Shown: positions 7,179 through 16,408, counted from the stretch's first letter. The stretch is 16,454 nt of DNA from Stenotrophomonas_A sp002429615 (GCA_031987425.1 DALZZL010000069.1:1-16454), one strand, 5' to 3'. Made by a program: numbers and translations. Notes: generated from the sequence alone by a model not told the origin.

Positions 7179-9026
7179 TCAATAAACATCCCGGCTGTAG
7201 CGCCCCTCCTTCTGCAACGAGGTGACGAACTCGGCCGCGGCCTCAGGCACCAGATCCCCATGCTCGGCCACGATATCCACCAATGCCGCGTGCACGTCCT
7301 TGCCCATCGAGATCGCGCCGCACACATACACGTGCGCGCCTTCGCGCAGCCACGCATACACTTCGCGGCCACGCTGGCGCAGCCGATGCTGCACATAGAT
7401 CTTCTCGGCCTGGTCGCGCGAGAACGCCAGGTCCAGCTCATGCAGTTCGCCGCGCGTCAGCGCCTGCTGCCACTCGGCCTGGTAGAGAAAGTCGCGGTTG
7501 AAATGCCGCGCACCAAAAAACAGCCAGTTGCGCCCGCGCGCACCGCGCTCGGCCCGCTCCTGCACAAAGCCGCGGAACGGCGCCACCCCGGTGCCGGGGC
7601 CGATCATCAGGATGTCGCGGGCATCATCGGCCGGCACCCGGAAGCGCTCGTTCGGCTCGACGTAGACCTGCGCGGTATCGCCTTCGGCCAGCGCGGCGAG
7701 GAAGGCGCTGGCCGAGCCGACATGGGCATGGCCGTGCGCGTGGTATTCCAGCTCGTCCACCGTCAGGTGGACCTCATCGCCGACGCGGCGGCGGCTGGAA
7801 GCGATCGAATACAACCGCGGGGCCAGCGGCCGCAGCGCGGCGAGCAGGCCATGCTGGTCCCAATCCGCCGGCCAGCGACGCAGCACATCGATCACCTGAT
7901 GGTCTGCGAGCAGCGTCGCCAGGCCGGCAGTCTGGGTAGGGGCGAGCAGCGCCTGCAGTTCCTCCGCGCCGGACCGTTCGGCATGCGCGGCGAGGAACGG
8001 CCGCGACAGCTTGGTCAGTTCGCGGTGGGCAGCGAGCCACTCCGACAGGGGCAGAGTCTGGTCGGCCACGGTGACGTCGGCATGACCGTCGAGTTGCAGG
8101 ACATCGAGCAGCGGCGCCACCAGCGCTTCGGCATTGCGGTGGCGGAAGCCCAGCGCATCGCCGGGCTCGTAGTGCAGGCCGCTGCCGGCCAGCGACAGCT
8201 CCAGGTGGCGCACGCGCTTGGAGGCGACGCCATGCTGGCGATAGGCCGGGCCCTTGAAGTCGCGGCCGCTGACGACCTGGTTGGCCAGCACCTCGGCGCT
8301 GAAAGGATGGGTGTGGTCGGCGCTGCTGGGCGCCGGTCCCCGCAGCGGGGTGACCTTGGCACCGGCGGCCGGCACGCTCGCCAGCAGCTCGCGCGCCTCG
8401 CGCAGCACGTCCTCGCGCCACGGGTTGGCGACGCTGTCGATATCCAGGTCGGCTTCGGCCAGCGGGCGCACGCGCTGCGCGCCGAGTTCGGCCAGCCGCG
8501 CATCCAGGCGGCGGGCGATGCCGCAGAAGTCCGCGTAACTGGAGTCGCCCAAGCCGAGCACGGCGAACTTCAGCTCGGGCAGCTTGGGCGCGCGCCGGCC
8601 CTGGATGAATTCGACCAGACCGATGGCATCGTCCGGCGGATCGCCTTCGCCCTGGGTACTGATGACCAGATACAGCAGGCGCTCGCTGGCCAACTCGCGG
8701 GTGGGGTAGGTGTCCGCGCGCTGCAGGCGCACCCGCAGCCCGGCGGCCTCGGCATCGGCGACCACGCGTTCGGCGGCACGGCGCGCGTTGCCGGTCTGGC
8801 TGCCGTAGAGCACGGTCAGCCGGCGCTCGTCGCCGCGTTCGGCGGCGGCCCCGCCCGCCACCAGTGCCAGCGAAGGCGTGGCGGCATGGCCCTGGGCCAG
8901 GCCGGCGGTATAGCCGGACAGCCACCACAGCGAGGGCGCATCCAGCCCTTCGACCAGCCGCGACAGCAGCACCCTGCGCTCCTCCGGCAGGGGACTGGGG
9001 GGCAAGGCGGGGCTGGCGGCGGTCAT
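7179..9026 (-). CDS. cysJ: Sulfite reductase flavoprotein subunit
   Basis: A 615-residue diflavin reductase that passes electrons from NADPH through FAD and FMN to CysI. The flavodoxin domain (about 69-212) shows YGSQTGNA (74-81), STQGEGDPP (123-131) and GLGDSSY (158-164). The FAD domain (about 235-460) has RLYSIASS (404-411). The NADPH domain has GPGTGVAPFRGF (476-487), CGAISMGKDV (569-578) and the conserved C-terminal end YSRDVY. E. coli CysJ is 599 residues, so this is full length. The ATG at 9026-9024 has only a weak GGGA just upstream. It is the first gene of the minus-strand operon, divergent from cysD across a gap with candidate operators, and CysB control is expected. Confidence 0.95.
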   Translation of the reverse strand: MTAASPALPPSPLPEERRVLLSRLVEGLDAPSLWWLSGYTAGLAQGHAATPSLALVAGGAAAERGDERRLTVLYGSQTGNARRAAERVVADAEAAGLRVRLQRADTYPTRELASERLLYLVISTQGEGDPPDDAIGLVEFIQGRRAPKLPELKFAVLGLGDSSYADFCGIARRLDARLAELGAQRVRPLAEADLDIDSVANPWREDVLREARELLASVPAAGAKVTPLRGPAPSSADHTHPFSAEVLANQVVSGRDFKGPAYRQHGVASKRVRHLELSLAGSGLHYEPGDALGFRHRNAEALVAPLLDVLQLDGHADVTVADQTLPLSEWLAAHRELTKLSRPFLAAHAERSGAEELQALLAPTQTAGLATLLADHQVIDVLRRWPADWDQHGLLAALRPLAPRLYSIASSRRRVGDEVHLTVDELEYHAHGHAHVGSASAFLAALAEGDTAQVYVEPNERFRVPADDARDILMIGPGTGVAPFRGFVQERAERGARGRNWLFFGARHFNRDFLYQAEWQQALTRGELHELDLAFSRDQAEKIYVQHRLRQRGREVYAWLREGAHVYVCGAISMGKDVHAALVDIVAEHGDLVPEAAAEFVTSLQKEGRYSRDVY

Positions 9027-9093
9027 TCCCGGTCCGATGGCTAAGGTGGGAATCCGATGCTAGGCAAGGGCTTGCGGCGACAGAAAGGAGCAG

Positions 9094-9126
9094 CGGTTAT
9101 CGGCTTATGCCCGCCGCTTATTTCTG
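9094..9126. promoter_or_regulatory. Candidate operator or promoter motifs in the cysJ/cysD gap
   Basis: The 181-bp divergent gap (9027-9207) holds three related elements: CGGTTATCGGC (9094-9104), GCTTATGCCCG (9103-9113) and GCTTATTTCTG (9116-9126); the last two start 13 bp apart. The first matches CGGTTATAAGC of the cysG/cysB gap at 9 of 11 positions, and the second matches GCTTATAGCCG there at 9 of 11. They may be CysB binding sites. Read on the minus strand they also give CATAAG (9109-9104) and AATAAG (9122-9117), which could be -10 boxes for cysJ. The two readings are not exclusive. Known CysB sites are poorly conserved, so this is inference from shared position. Confidence 0.45.
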
Positions 9127-9207
9127 CCGCTGCGCCACGCAGGGCCAGACTGCGGTCCTCCCGGTCGGTGCTAGGCTTGACCGGCCACTTTCGATCATCT
9201 GGCGGCA

Positions 9208-10116
9208 ATGAGTCTTCCACCCCTGTCCCACCTCGACCGGCTCGAGGCCGAAAGCATCCACATCCTGCGCGAGGTCGCCGCCGGCTTCGCCAATCCGGTG
9301 TTGCTGTATTCGGTGGGCAAGGACAGTTCGGTGCTGCTGCACCTGCTGCTCAAGGCATTCGCGCCAGCGCCGCCGCCGATCCCGCTGCTGCATGTGGATA
9401 CGCGCTGGAAGTTCCGCGAGATGATCGCCTTCCGCGACCGCCGCGCCGCCGAGACCGGCGTCGAGCTGCGCGTGCACATCAACCCGGACGGCGTGGCCCA
9501 GAACGTGGGCCCGATCAGCCATGGCGCCGCGGTACACACCGACATCATGAAGACCCAGGGCCTGAAGCAGGCGCTGGAGCAGTGGAAGTTCGACGCCGCC
9601 ATCGGCGGTGCGCGCCGCGACGAGGAGAAGTCGCGCGCCAAGGAGCGGGTGTTCTCGTTCCGTAACGAGCGCCATCGCTGGGACCCGAAGAACCAGCGCC
9701 CCGAGCTGTGGAATCTCTACAACACCCGCGTGCATGCCGGCGAGAGCGTGCGCGTGTTCCCGCTGTCGAACTGGACCGAGCTGGATATCTGGCTCTACAT
9801 CTACCGTGAGGCGATCCCGGTGGTGCCGCTGTACTTCGCCGCCGAGCGGCCGGTGGTCGAGCGCGATGGCGCGCTGATCCTGGTCGACGACGAGCGCCTG
9901 CCGCTGCGCGAGGGCGAAGTGCCGCAGCAGCGTTCGGTGCGCTTCCGCACGCTGGGCTGCTATCCGCTCACCGGGGCGATCGAGTCCACCGCCGACAGCC
10001 TGGAGGCGATCATCGCCGAGATGCTGGTGGCCACCAGTTCCGAGCGGCAGGGCCGGGTCATCGACCAGGATCCCGCCGAGTCGATGGAAAAGAAGAAGCT
10101 GGAAGGGTATTTCTGA
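9208..10116 (+). CDS. cysD: Sulfate adenylyltransferase subunit 2 (ATP sulfurylase, small)
   Basis: A 302-residue catalytic subunit that makes APS from ATP and sulfate. It carries the PP-loop SVGKDSS (35-41), HVDTRWKFREM (62-72), the segment GGARRDEEKSRAKER, typical of CysD, then WDPKNQRPELWNLYN and LTGAIES. Length and motifs match E. coli CysD (302 residues). The reaction is driven by GTP hydrolysis in the CysN domain of the next gene. Its TGA overlaps the cysNC ATG by one base (TGATG), so the two are cotranscribed and probably coupled. Only a weak purine stretch (GGCGG) precedes the ATG. In Xanthomonas oryzae the equivalent gene is known as raxP, needed for PAPS supply in RaxX peptide sulfation; no rax gene is visible here. 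Confidence 0.96.
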   Translation: MSLPPLSHLDRLEAESIHILREVAAGFANPVLLYSVGKDSSVLLHLLLKAFAPAPPPIPLLHVDTRWKFREMIAFRDRRAAETGVELRVHINPDGVAQNVGPISHGAAVHTDIMKTQGLKQALEQWKFDAAIGGARRDEEKSRAKERVFSFRNERHRWDPKNQRPELWNLYNTRVHAGESVRVFPLSNWTELDIWLYIYREAIPVVPLYFAAERPVVERDGALILVDDERLPLREGEVPQQRSVRFRTLGCYPLTGAIESTADSLEAIIAEMLVATSSERQGRVIDQDPAESMEKKKLEGYF

Positions 10117-12047
10117 TGGCACGCGACCCGGCCACCGTCGAAGCCGCGCCGCTGGCGCAGGCGTCCGCGCAGCCTGCCGGCGAGCAGATCGCCGCCTACC
10201 TGCAGCGCCACGAGACCAAGCCGCTGCTGCGCTTCATCACCTGCGGCAGCGTCGACGATGGCAAGAGCACGCTGATCGGCCGCCTGCTGTACGACAGCAA
10301 GCGCCTGTTCGACGATCAGCTTGCCGCATTGGAGCGCGACAGCCGCCGCCACGGTACACAGGGCCAGAACATCGACTACGCGCTGCTGCTCGACGGCCTG
10401 GCCGCCGAGCGCGAGCAGGGCATCACCATCGATGTCGCCTACCGCTATTTCGATACCGACCGGCGCAAGTTCATCGTCGCCGACTGCCCGGGCCACGAGC
10501 AGTACACCCGCAACATGGCCACCGGCGCGTCCACCGCCGACCTGGCGGTGGTGCTGGTCGATGCACGCAAGGGCCTGCTGCCGCAGACCCGCCGCCACAG
10601 CTTCATCGCCTCGCTGCTGGGCATCGGCCGCATCGTGCTGGCGGTGAACAAGATGGACCTGGTCGGCTATGACCAGGCGGTGTTCGACGCCATCGAGGCC
10701 GACTACCGCGCGCTGGCCGCGCAGCTGGGGCTGGCCGCGGTGCAGGCGATCCCGTTGTCGGCGCTGGAGGGCGACAACCTGTCGGCGCGCTCGGCGCGCA
10801 TGCCGTGGTACGGAGGCCCCAGCCTGCTGGAGCACCTGGAAACCGTATCGCTGCCGGAGGCCGACGGCAGCCTTGGCCTGCGCCTGCCGGTGCAATGGGT
10901 CAACCGCCCGCACCAGGGCTTCCGTGGCTTCGCCGGCACGCTGGTCGCCGGCCACGCGCGTCCTGGCGACGCGGTGGTGGTGCTGCCGTCCGGGCGCCGC
11001 TCGCGCATCGCGCGGGTGATCGGTCCCGATGGCGATGTGCAGCACGCACGCGCCGGCCAGGCGGTGACGCTGACGCTGGAGGACGAGATCGACGTCAGCC
11101 GCGGCGATGTGATCGCCGCTGCCGGCGATCCGCCGGAGGTGGCCGACCAGTTCGCCGCCCACCTGCTCTGGCTGGACGACGCGGCGCTGCTGCCCGGGCG
11201 TCCGTACTGGCTGAAGATCGGCGCGCGCACCGTGGCCGCCAGCATCAGCGAGATCAAGCACCGCATCGACGTGAACACGCAGGAGCGCCTGGCCGCCAAG
11301 CGCCTGGCGCTGAACGAGGTCGGCTACTGCAACCTGGCGTTGGACGAGGCGATCCCCTTCGCCCCGTATGCGCGCGAACGCGAGCTGGGTGCGTTCATCC
11401 TCATCGACCGCCAGACCAATGCCACCGTCGGTGCCGGCACGCTGGATTTCGCGCTGCGTCGTGCCGGCAACGTGCACTGGCAGCATCTGGACGTGGACAA
11501 CGCCGCGCGCGCCCGCATCAAGGGCCAGGCGCCGAAGGTGCTGTGGTTCACCGGCCTGTCCGGCGCCGGCAAGTCCACCGTGGCCAACCTGGTGGATCGC
11601 CGCCTGCATGCACTCGGGTATCACACCTTCATCCTCGACGGCGACAACGTGCGCCATGGTTTGAACCGTGATCTCGGCTTCACCGACGAGGATCGCGTGG
11701 AGAACATCCGCCGCGTCGCCGAAGTGGCACGACTGATGGCCGATGCCGGCCTGATCGTGCTGGTCAGCTTCATCTCCCCGTTCCGCGCCGAACGGCGGAT
11801 GGCACGCGAGCGTTTCGCCGAGGGCGAATTCATGGAAGTCTTCGTCGACGTCCCGCTGGCGGTGGCCGAGGCGCGCGACGTGAAGGGTCTCTATGCGAAG
11901 GCCCGCGCCGGCCAGATTCCGAATTTCACCGGCATCGACTCGCCCTACGAGGCGCCCGAATCCCCCGAACTGCACCTGCAGGCCGACGGCGACAACGCCG
12001 AAGCGCTGGCCAGGCAGGTGCTGGCCCACCTCGGCGTGGAAGCCTGA
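10116..12047 (+). CDS. cysNC: Bifunctional CysN-CysC: sulfurylase GTPase and APS kinase
   Basis: A 643-residue fusion. The N-terminal CysN part (about 35-455) is an EF-Tu-like GTPase with GSVDDGKS (44-51), DCPGH (123-127) and NKMD (178-181), followed by beta-barrel domains; it activates CysD. The C-terminal CysC part (about 470-643) is an APS kinase making PAPS, with the P-loop GLSGAGKS (480-487), DGDNVRHGLN (508-517), the SFISPFRAER loop (551-560) and KGLYAKARAG, NFTGIDSPYEAP near the end. All motifs look intact. GGAAGGG (10101-10107) is a good ribosome binding site 8 nt before the ATG and lies inside the end of cysD. Fused CysNC is usual in Xanthomonadaceae, Pseudomonas and rhizobia (NodQ); E. 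coli keeps two genes. The Xanthomonas oryzae name is raxQ. Confidence 0.96.
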   Translation: MARDPATVEAAPLAQASAQPAGEQIAAYLQRHETKPLLRFITCGSVDDGKSTLIGRLLYDSKRLFDDQLAALERDSRRHGTQGQNIDYALLLDGLAAEREQGITIDVAYRYFDTDRRKFIVADCPGHEQYTRNMATGASTADLAVVLVDARKGLLPQTRRHSFIASLLGIGRIVLAVNKMDLVGYDQAVFDAIEADYRALAAQLGLAAVQAIPLSALEGDNLSARSARMPWYGGPSLLEHLETVSLPEADGSLGLRLPVQWVNRPHQGFRGFAGTLVAGHARPGDAVVVLPSGRRSRIARVIGPDGDVQHARAGQAVTLTLEDEIDVSRGDVIAAAGDPPEVADQFAAHLLWLDDAALLPGRPYWLKIGARTVAASISEIKHRIDVNTQERLAAKRLALNEVGYCNLALDEAIPFAPYARERELGAFILIDRQTNATVGAGTLDFALRRAGNVHWQHLDVDNAARARIKGQAPKVLWFTGLSGAGKSTVANLVDRRLHALGYHTFILDGDNVRHGLNRDLGFTDEDRVENIRRVAEVARLMADAGLIVLVSFISPFRAERRMARERFAEGEFMEVFVDVPLAVAEARDVKGLYAKARAGQIPNFTGIDSPYEAPESPELHLQADGDNAEALARQVLAHLGVEA

Positions 12048-12054
12048 TCCCGGC

Positions 12055-12090
12055 GCTGGGCCGGGGTGCGGGCAGGTTTTTCGGCCCGGC
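12055..12090 (+). terminator. Possible weak stem-loop after cysNC
   Basis: Eight bases after the cysNC stop, GCTGGGCCG (12055-12063) can pair with CGGCCCGGC (12082-12090) over 9 positions with one G·U, around an 18-nt loop that contains a T5 run. No T-run follows the stem, so it is not a textbook terminator. The rest of the 140-bp gap up to the efflux gene holds no clear promoter; TAAACT (12152-12157) is a poor -10 candidate. Confidence 0.25.
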
Positions 12091-12187
12091 AAGGGTCTTT
12101 GGTCATGGGGTCGATCGGGCCCGTATGTCAACGGGTGTCATCGGCTGTCGTTAAACTCGGGACATCCCTAGGCAGGACCCCCGATTG

Positions 12188-13261
12188 ATGCTTTCCCGAT
12201 TCCGCGCGGGCGCGGCCGCCGCGAGCCTGGCCATCGTCCTGGCCGGCTGCGATCGCGCCGCCCACCCGGCCGCCAACGCCGCCCCGATCCCGGTGACCGT
12301 GCAGACGGTCGCCACGCAATCCTGGAACACCACCGTGCAGTCCATCGCCACGGTGCGCGCGCGCGAGTCGGTGGCGCTGACCGCGGCCGTCAGCGATGTC
12401 GTGGACAAGGTCTACTTCGAGAGCGGTGACGCGGTGAAGGCCGGCCAGTTGCTGGTGACCCTGCGCGGTAACTCGCAGCTGGCCGCGCTGAATGCCGCCC
12501 AGGCCACCTACGAGGAAGCCGACCAGCTTTACCGCCGCCAGCAGGAGCTGATCGGCCAGCAGCTGGTCGCCAAGTCCACTGTCGACACCCAGCGCGCGCT
12601 GCGCGATGCGGCGATGGCGCGGGTGGCGCAGATGCGCTCGGACATCGGCGACCGCGAAGTGCGCGCGCCGTTCGCCGGCGTGCTCGGCATCCGCCAGATC
12701 AGTCCCGGTTCGCTGGTGACCTCGACCACGGTGATCGCCACGCTCGACGACATCGAACGCATGCACGTCGACTTCCAGGTGCCGGAAGCGCAGCTGGGCC
12801 TGGTGCGGCTGGGCAACGAGGTCAGCGGCGTGGCCGCGGCGTTCCCGGGCGAGCGCTTCCGCGGCGAGGTTTCGGCGATCGATTCGCGCGTGGATGAGAA
12901 CACCCGCGCGGTCACCGTGCGCGCGGACTTCGACAATCCCGAGCGTCGCCTGCGCCCGGGCATGCTGCTGGACGTGCGCCTGTACCAGCCCGAGCGCCAG
13001 GCGCTGGTGATCCCTGAGATCGCGGTGGTGCAGGTCGGCCGCGAATCCTTCGTGTACCGGGTCAAGACCGATGACAGTGTCGAGCGCGTGGATGTGCGCA
13101 CCGGCGAGCGCCGTGACGGCAAGGTCGAGATTCTGGGCGGCATCCAGGCCGGCGAACGCATCGTGGTGGATGGCACCGGCAAGCTGCGCCCGGGCCTGAA
13201 GGTGCGGGGTGAAGCGCCCAGTGGCGGCGCGCCCGCGCCGCGCCCGCAGGCCGCGCAATGA
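12188..13261 (+). CDS. RND efflux adaptor (membrane fusion) lipoprotein
   Basis: A 357-residue periplasmic adaptor of the HlyD/AcrA class. The signal sequence ends in the lipobox LAGC with Cys21, and the next residue is Asp, the usual signal for staying in the inner membrane, as in AcrA. Two lipoyl half-motifs (about 60-93 and 157-190) flank one short alpha-hairpin (about 95-152). They are followed by a beta-barrel domain (about 192-265) and a membrane-proximal domain (about 270-340) with the typical ERIVVDG and G-rich tail. GGCAGGA (12171-12177) acts as ribosome binding site for ATG 12188, or for an in-frame TTG at 12185. The stop overlaps the pump start by 4 bp. The substrate cannot be read from the sequence. 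The Gly/Pro/Ala-rich C-terminal tail (342-357) is probably disordered. Confidence 0.9.
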   Translation: MLSRFRAGAAAASLAIVLAGCDRAAHPAANAAPIPVTVQTVATQSWNTTVQSIATVRARESVALTAAVSDVVDKVYFESGDAVKAGQLLVTLRGNSQLAALNAAQATYEEADQLYRRQQELIGQQLVAKSTVDTQRALRDAAMARVAQMRSDIGDREVRAPFAGVLGIRQISPGSLVTSTTVIATLDDIERMHVDFQVPEAQLGLVRLGNEVSGVAAAFPGERFRGEVSAIDSRVDENTRAVTVRADFDNPERRLRPGMLLDVRLYQPERQALVIPEIAVVQVGRESFVYRVKTDDSVERVDVRTGERRDGKVEILGGIQAGERIVVDGTGKLRPGLKVRGEAPSGGAPAPRPQAAQ

Positions 13262-16200
13262 AACTCTCCGATATCTCCATCACCCGCCCGGTGCTGGCGG
13301 TGGTGATGAGCCTGCTGCTCGTGGTGCTGGGCGTGATGTCGTTCACCCGCCTGACCCTGCGCGAGCTGCCGGCGATCGACCCGCCGATCGTCTCGGTGGA
13401 CGTGGAGTACACCGGCGCCTCGGCGGCGGTGGTGGAAAGCCGCATCACCCAGGTGCTGGAGGATGCGCTGGCCGGCATCGAGGGCATCGAGACCATCGAG
13501 GCGCGCAGCCGCAACGGCAGCTCGGACATCAGCATCGAGTTCGTGCCCACGCGTGACGTGGAGGCCGCGGCCAACGACGTGCGCGACGCGGTCAGCCGCG
13601 TCACCGACCGCATGCCCGACCAGGCGCGGCCGCCGGAAATTTCCAAGGTCGAGGCCGACGCCGACCCGATCCTGTGGCTCAACATGAGCTCCAGCGTGAT
13701 GGACACGCTGCAGCTGTCCGACTACGCCGAGCGCTATATCGTCGACCGCTTCTCCAGCCTGGATGGCGTGGCGCAGGTGCGCATCGGCGGCCGCCAGCGC
13801 TATGCGATGCGGATCTGGCTGGACCGCGACCAGCTCGCCGCGCGCGGCATGACCGTCAGCGACGTGGAAGCGGCGCTGGAGAAGGAGAACGTCGAGCTGC
13901 CGGCGGGCAGCATCGAATCGGCGCAGCGCGACTTCACCCTGCGCGTGGAGCGCAGCTACCTGAAGCCGGAAGACTTCGCGCGGCTGCCGCTGGGCAAGGG
14001 ACGCGACGGCTATGTGGTGCGCCTGGGCGACGTCGGCAAGGTCGAGCTGACCTCGGCCGAGCGCCGCGCCTACTTCCAGAGCAACGGCGTGCCCAACGTC
14101 GGCCTGGGCATCGTGCGCAACTCCACCGCCAACGCGCTGGACGTGGCGCGCGAGGCCCGCGCGGAGGCCGAGCGCATCCAGAAATCGTTGCCGGCCGGCA
14201 CCAATATCTTCGTCGCCTTCGACACCACCACCTTCATCGATGCCTCGGTCGAGCGCGTGTACCACACGCTGGTCGAAGCGGTGATCCTGGTGCTGGTGGT
14301 GATCTGGCTGTTCCTCGGCAGCGCCCGCGCGGCGCTGATTCCGGCGGTGACGGTGCCGGTGTGCCTGATCGCGGCATTCATCGCCCTGTACGCCTTCGAT
14401 TTCTCGATCAACCTGCTCACGCTGCTGGCGCTGGTGCTGTGCATCGGCTTGGTGGTGGACGATGCCATCGTGGTGGTGGAGAACATCCAGCGTCGCATCG
14501 ACCTCGGTGAGCCGCCGCTGGTGGCGGCGCGGCGCGGTACCGCGCAGGTGGCGTTCGCGGTGATCGCGACCACCGCGGTGCTGGTGGCGGTATTCCTGCC
14601 GGTGGGTTTCCTGGAGGGCAACACCGGCCGCCTGTTCCGTGAGCTGGCAGTGGCACTGGCGGCGGCGGTGGCGATCTCGGCTTTCGTAGCGCTGACGCTG
14701 ACGCCGATGATGTCGTCCAAGCTGCTCAAGCCGCACGACAAGGAGAAGCCGAACCGCTTCCACCACTGGTTCAACACCCGCATGGAGCGCCTGAGCCAGG
14801 GCTACAAGCGCTCGCTGGAGCGCAGCGTGGACCGCAGCTGGCTGTTCGGCGCGGTGATGCTGGTGGCATTCCTGCTCAGTGGCTGGCTGGCGACGCGGAT
14901 TCCCTCGGAGCTGGCGCCGGCCGAGGATCGCGGCAACTTCCAGGTGCTGATCGACGGGCCGGAAGGCGCCGGCTTCGATTACACCGTGGGGCAGATGCAC
15001 CAGGTCGAGGCGATCCTTGCGCCCTACGTGGGGCCGGACAAGCCGATCGTGCGCGCCAACCCGCGCGTGCCGGGCGGCTTCGGCAGCAGCGAGGAAATGC
15101 ACACTGGCCGTGTCAGCGTGTTCCTGCAGGACTGGCATCTGCGCGAGCAGCCGACGGTGGCGTTGGCCGACGAGATCCAGAAGAAGCTGTCGGTGCTGAC
15201 CGGCGTGCGCGCACGCACGCAGGTGAGCGGCGGCCTGGTGCGCAGCCGCGGCCAGCCGTTCCAGATGGTGCTGGGCGGGCCGGACTACGCCGAGCTGGCG
15301 CAGTGGCGCGACCGCATGATGCAGCGCATGGAGGAGAACCCGGGCCTGGTCGGCGTCGACTCCGACTACAAGGAAACCCGTCCGCAGATGCGGGTGAACA
15401 TCGACCGCCTGCGCGCGGCCGACCTGGGCGTGTCGGTGACCGAGATCGGCGGCGCGCTGGAAACGCTGATGGGCTCGCGCCGCGTCACCACCTTCGTCGA
15501 CAACGGCGAGGAGTACGACGTGATGCTGCAGTCCGGTCGCGAGGGCCGCATGTCGCCGGAAGACCTGGCGGCGATCCGCGTGCGTTCGAGCACCGGCGAG
15601 CTGATTCCGCTGTCGAACCTGGTGTCGCTGAGCGAAGTGGCCGAGGCCGGCACGCTGAACCGCTTCAACCGCCTGCGTTCGGTGACGCTGAGCGCGAGCC
15701 TGGCCCCGGGCTACAGCCTGGGCGATGCGATCGCCTGGACCGAGCGGGTGGCGCAGGAAGAACTGCCGGAGTACGCGCAGGTCGACTGGAAGGGCGAATC
15801 GCGCGAGTACCAGAAGTCCGGCAGCGCGGTGCTGCTGACCTTCGCGATGGCGCTGCTGGTGGTGTACCTGGTGCTGGCGGCACAGTTCGAGAGCTTCGCC
15901 CATCCGCTGGTGATCATGCTGACCGTGCCGCTGGCGGTGCTGGGCGCGCTGGTGGGGCTGTGGGCCACCAACGGCACGCTCAACCTGTTCAGCCAGATCG
16001 GCATCGTGATGCTGGTGGGCCTGGCGGCGAAGAACGGCATCCTGATCGTGGAGTTCGCCAACCAGCTGCGCGATGAAGGGCGCAGCGTGCACGAGGCGAT
16101 CGTGGAATCGGCGTCGGTGCGCCTGCGGCCGATCCTGATGACCTCGATCGCGACGGTGGTCGGCGCGATTCCACTGGTGCTGGCCGGCGGCCCGGGCTCG

Positions 16201-16383
16201 GCCAGCCGCGCCACGATCGGCGTGGTGGTGATCTTTGGCGTGTCGCTGTCGACGCTGCTGTCGCTGTACGTGGTGCCGGCGTTCTACTCGCTGATCGCAC
16301 CGTTCACGCGTTCGCCGGAGGCGGTGGCACGCGAGCTGGAAGCGCTGGAGCGCGACACCCCGTCGGTGGGTGGGCATGCCTGA
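13258..16383 (+). CDS. RND efflux pump permease, HAE1 (drug) type
   Basis: A 1041-residue inner-membrane proton/drug antiporter, close to AcrB in length (1049). TM1 is at about 10-30 (RPVLAVVMSLLLVVLGVMSF), a large periplasmic porter domain follows, and then TM2-TM6 (about 335-490), TM7 (about 528-550), a second porter domain and TM8-TM12 (about 855-1015). The proton-relay residues of AcrB (Asp407, Asp408, Lys940) correspond to Asp401 and Asp402 in GLVVDDAIVVVEN and Lys925 in GLAAKNGILIVEF, so it should work as a proton-driven pump. The absence of heavy-metal-type relay motifs and the VDDAI signature favour organic compounds over metals. It is translationally coupled to the adaptor. No outer-membrane channel gene follows before the window ends, so a TolC-like protein encoded elsewhere is likely used. 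Subfamily and substrate are unknown. Confidence 0.92.
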   Translation: MKLSDISITRPVLAVVMSLLLVVLGVMSFTRLTLRELPAIDPPIVSVDVEYTGASAAVVESRITQVLEDALAGIEGIETIEARSRNGSSDISIEFVPTRDVEAAANDVRDAVSRVTDRMPDQARPPEISKVEADADPILWLNMSSSVMDTLQLSDYAERYIVDRFSSLDGVAQVRIGGRQRYAMRIWLDRDQLAARGMTVSDVEAALEKENVELPAGSIESAQRDFTLRVERSYLKPEDFARLPLGKGRDGYVVRLGDVGKVELTSAERRAYFQSNGVPNVGLGIVRNSTANALDVAREARAEAERIQKSLPAGTNIFVAFDTTTFIDASVERVYHTLVEAVILVLVVIWLFLGSARAALIPAVTVPVCLIAAFIALYAFDFSINLLTLLALVLCIGLVVDDAIVVVENIQRRIDLGEPPLVAARRGTAQVAFAVIATTAVLVAVFLPVGFLEGNTGRLFRELAVALAAAVAISAFVALTLTPMMSSKLLKPHDKEKPNRFHHWFNTRMERLSQGYKRSLERSVDRSWLFGAVMLVAFLLSGWLATRIPSELAPAEDRGNFQVLIDGPEGAGFDYTVGQMHQVEAILAPYVGPDKPIVRANPRVPGGFGSSEEMHTGRVSVFLQDWHLREQPTVALADEIQKKLSVLTGVRARTQVSGGLVRSRGQPFQMVLGGPDYAELAQWRDRMMQRMEENPGLVGVDSDYKETRPQMRVNIDRLRAADLGVSVTEIGGALETLMGSRRVTTFVDNGEEYDVMLQSGREGRMSPEDLAAIRVRSSTGELIPLSNLVSLSEVAEAGTLNRFNRLRSVTLSASLAPGYSLGDAIAWTERVAQEELPEYAQVDWKGESREYQKSGSAVLLTFAMALLVVYLVLAAQFESFAHPLVIMLTVPLAVLGALVGLWATNGTLNLFSQIGIVMLVGLAAKNGILIVEFANQLRDEGRSVHEAIVESASVRLRPILMTSIATVVGAIPLVLAGGPGSASRATIGVVVIFGVSLSTLLSLYVVPAFYSLIAPFTRSPEAVARELEALERDTPSVGGHA

Positions 16384-16408
16384 CGCCCACGGATGACGGG
16401 CTTCTCCT

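Noticed and set aside
13258..16383. The RND pump as a copper exporter (CusA type) paired with the copper receptor
   Set aside because: Its length, VDDAIVVVEN signature and AcrB-like relay residues fit the HAE1 drug class, the adaptor lacks CusB-like Met-rich features, and it lies more than 7 kb from the copper genes.
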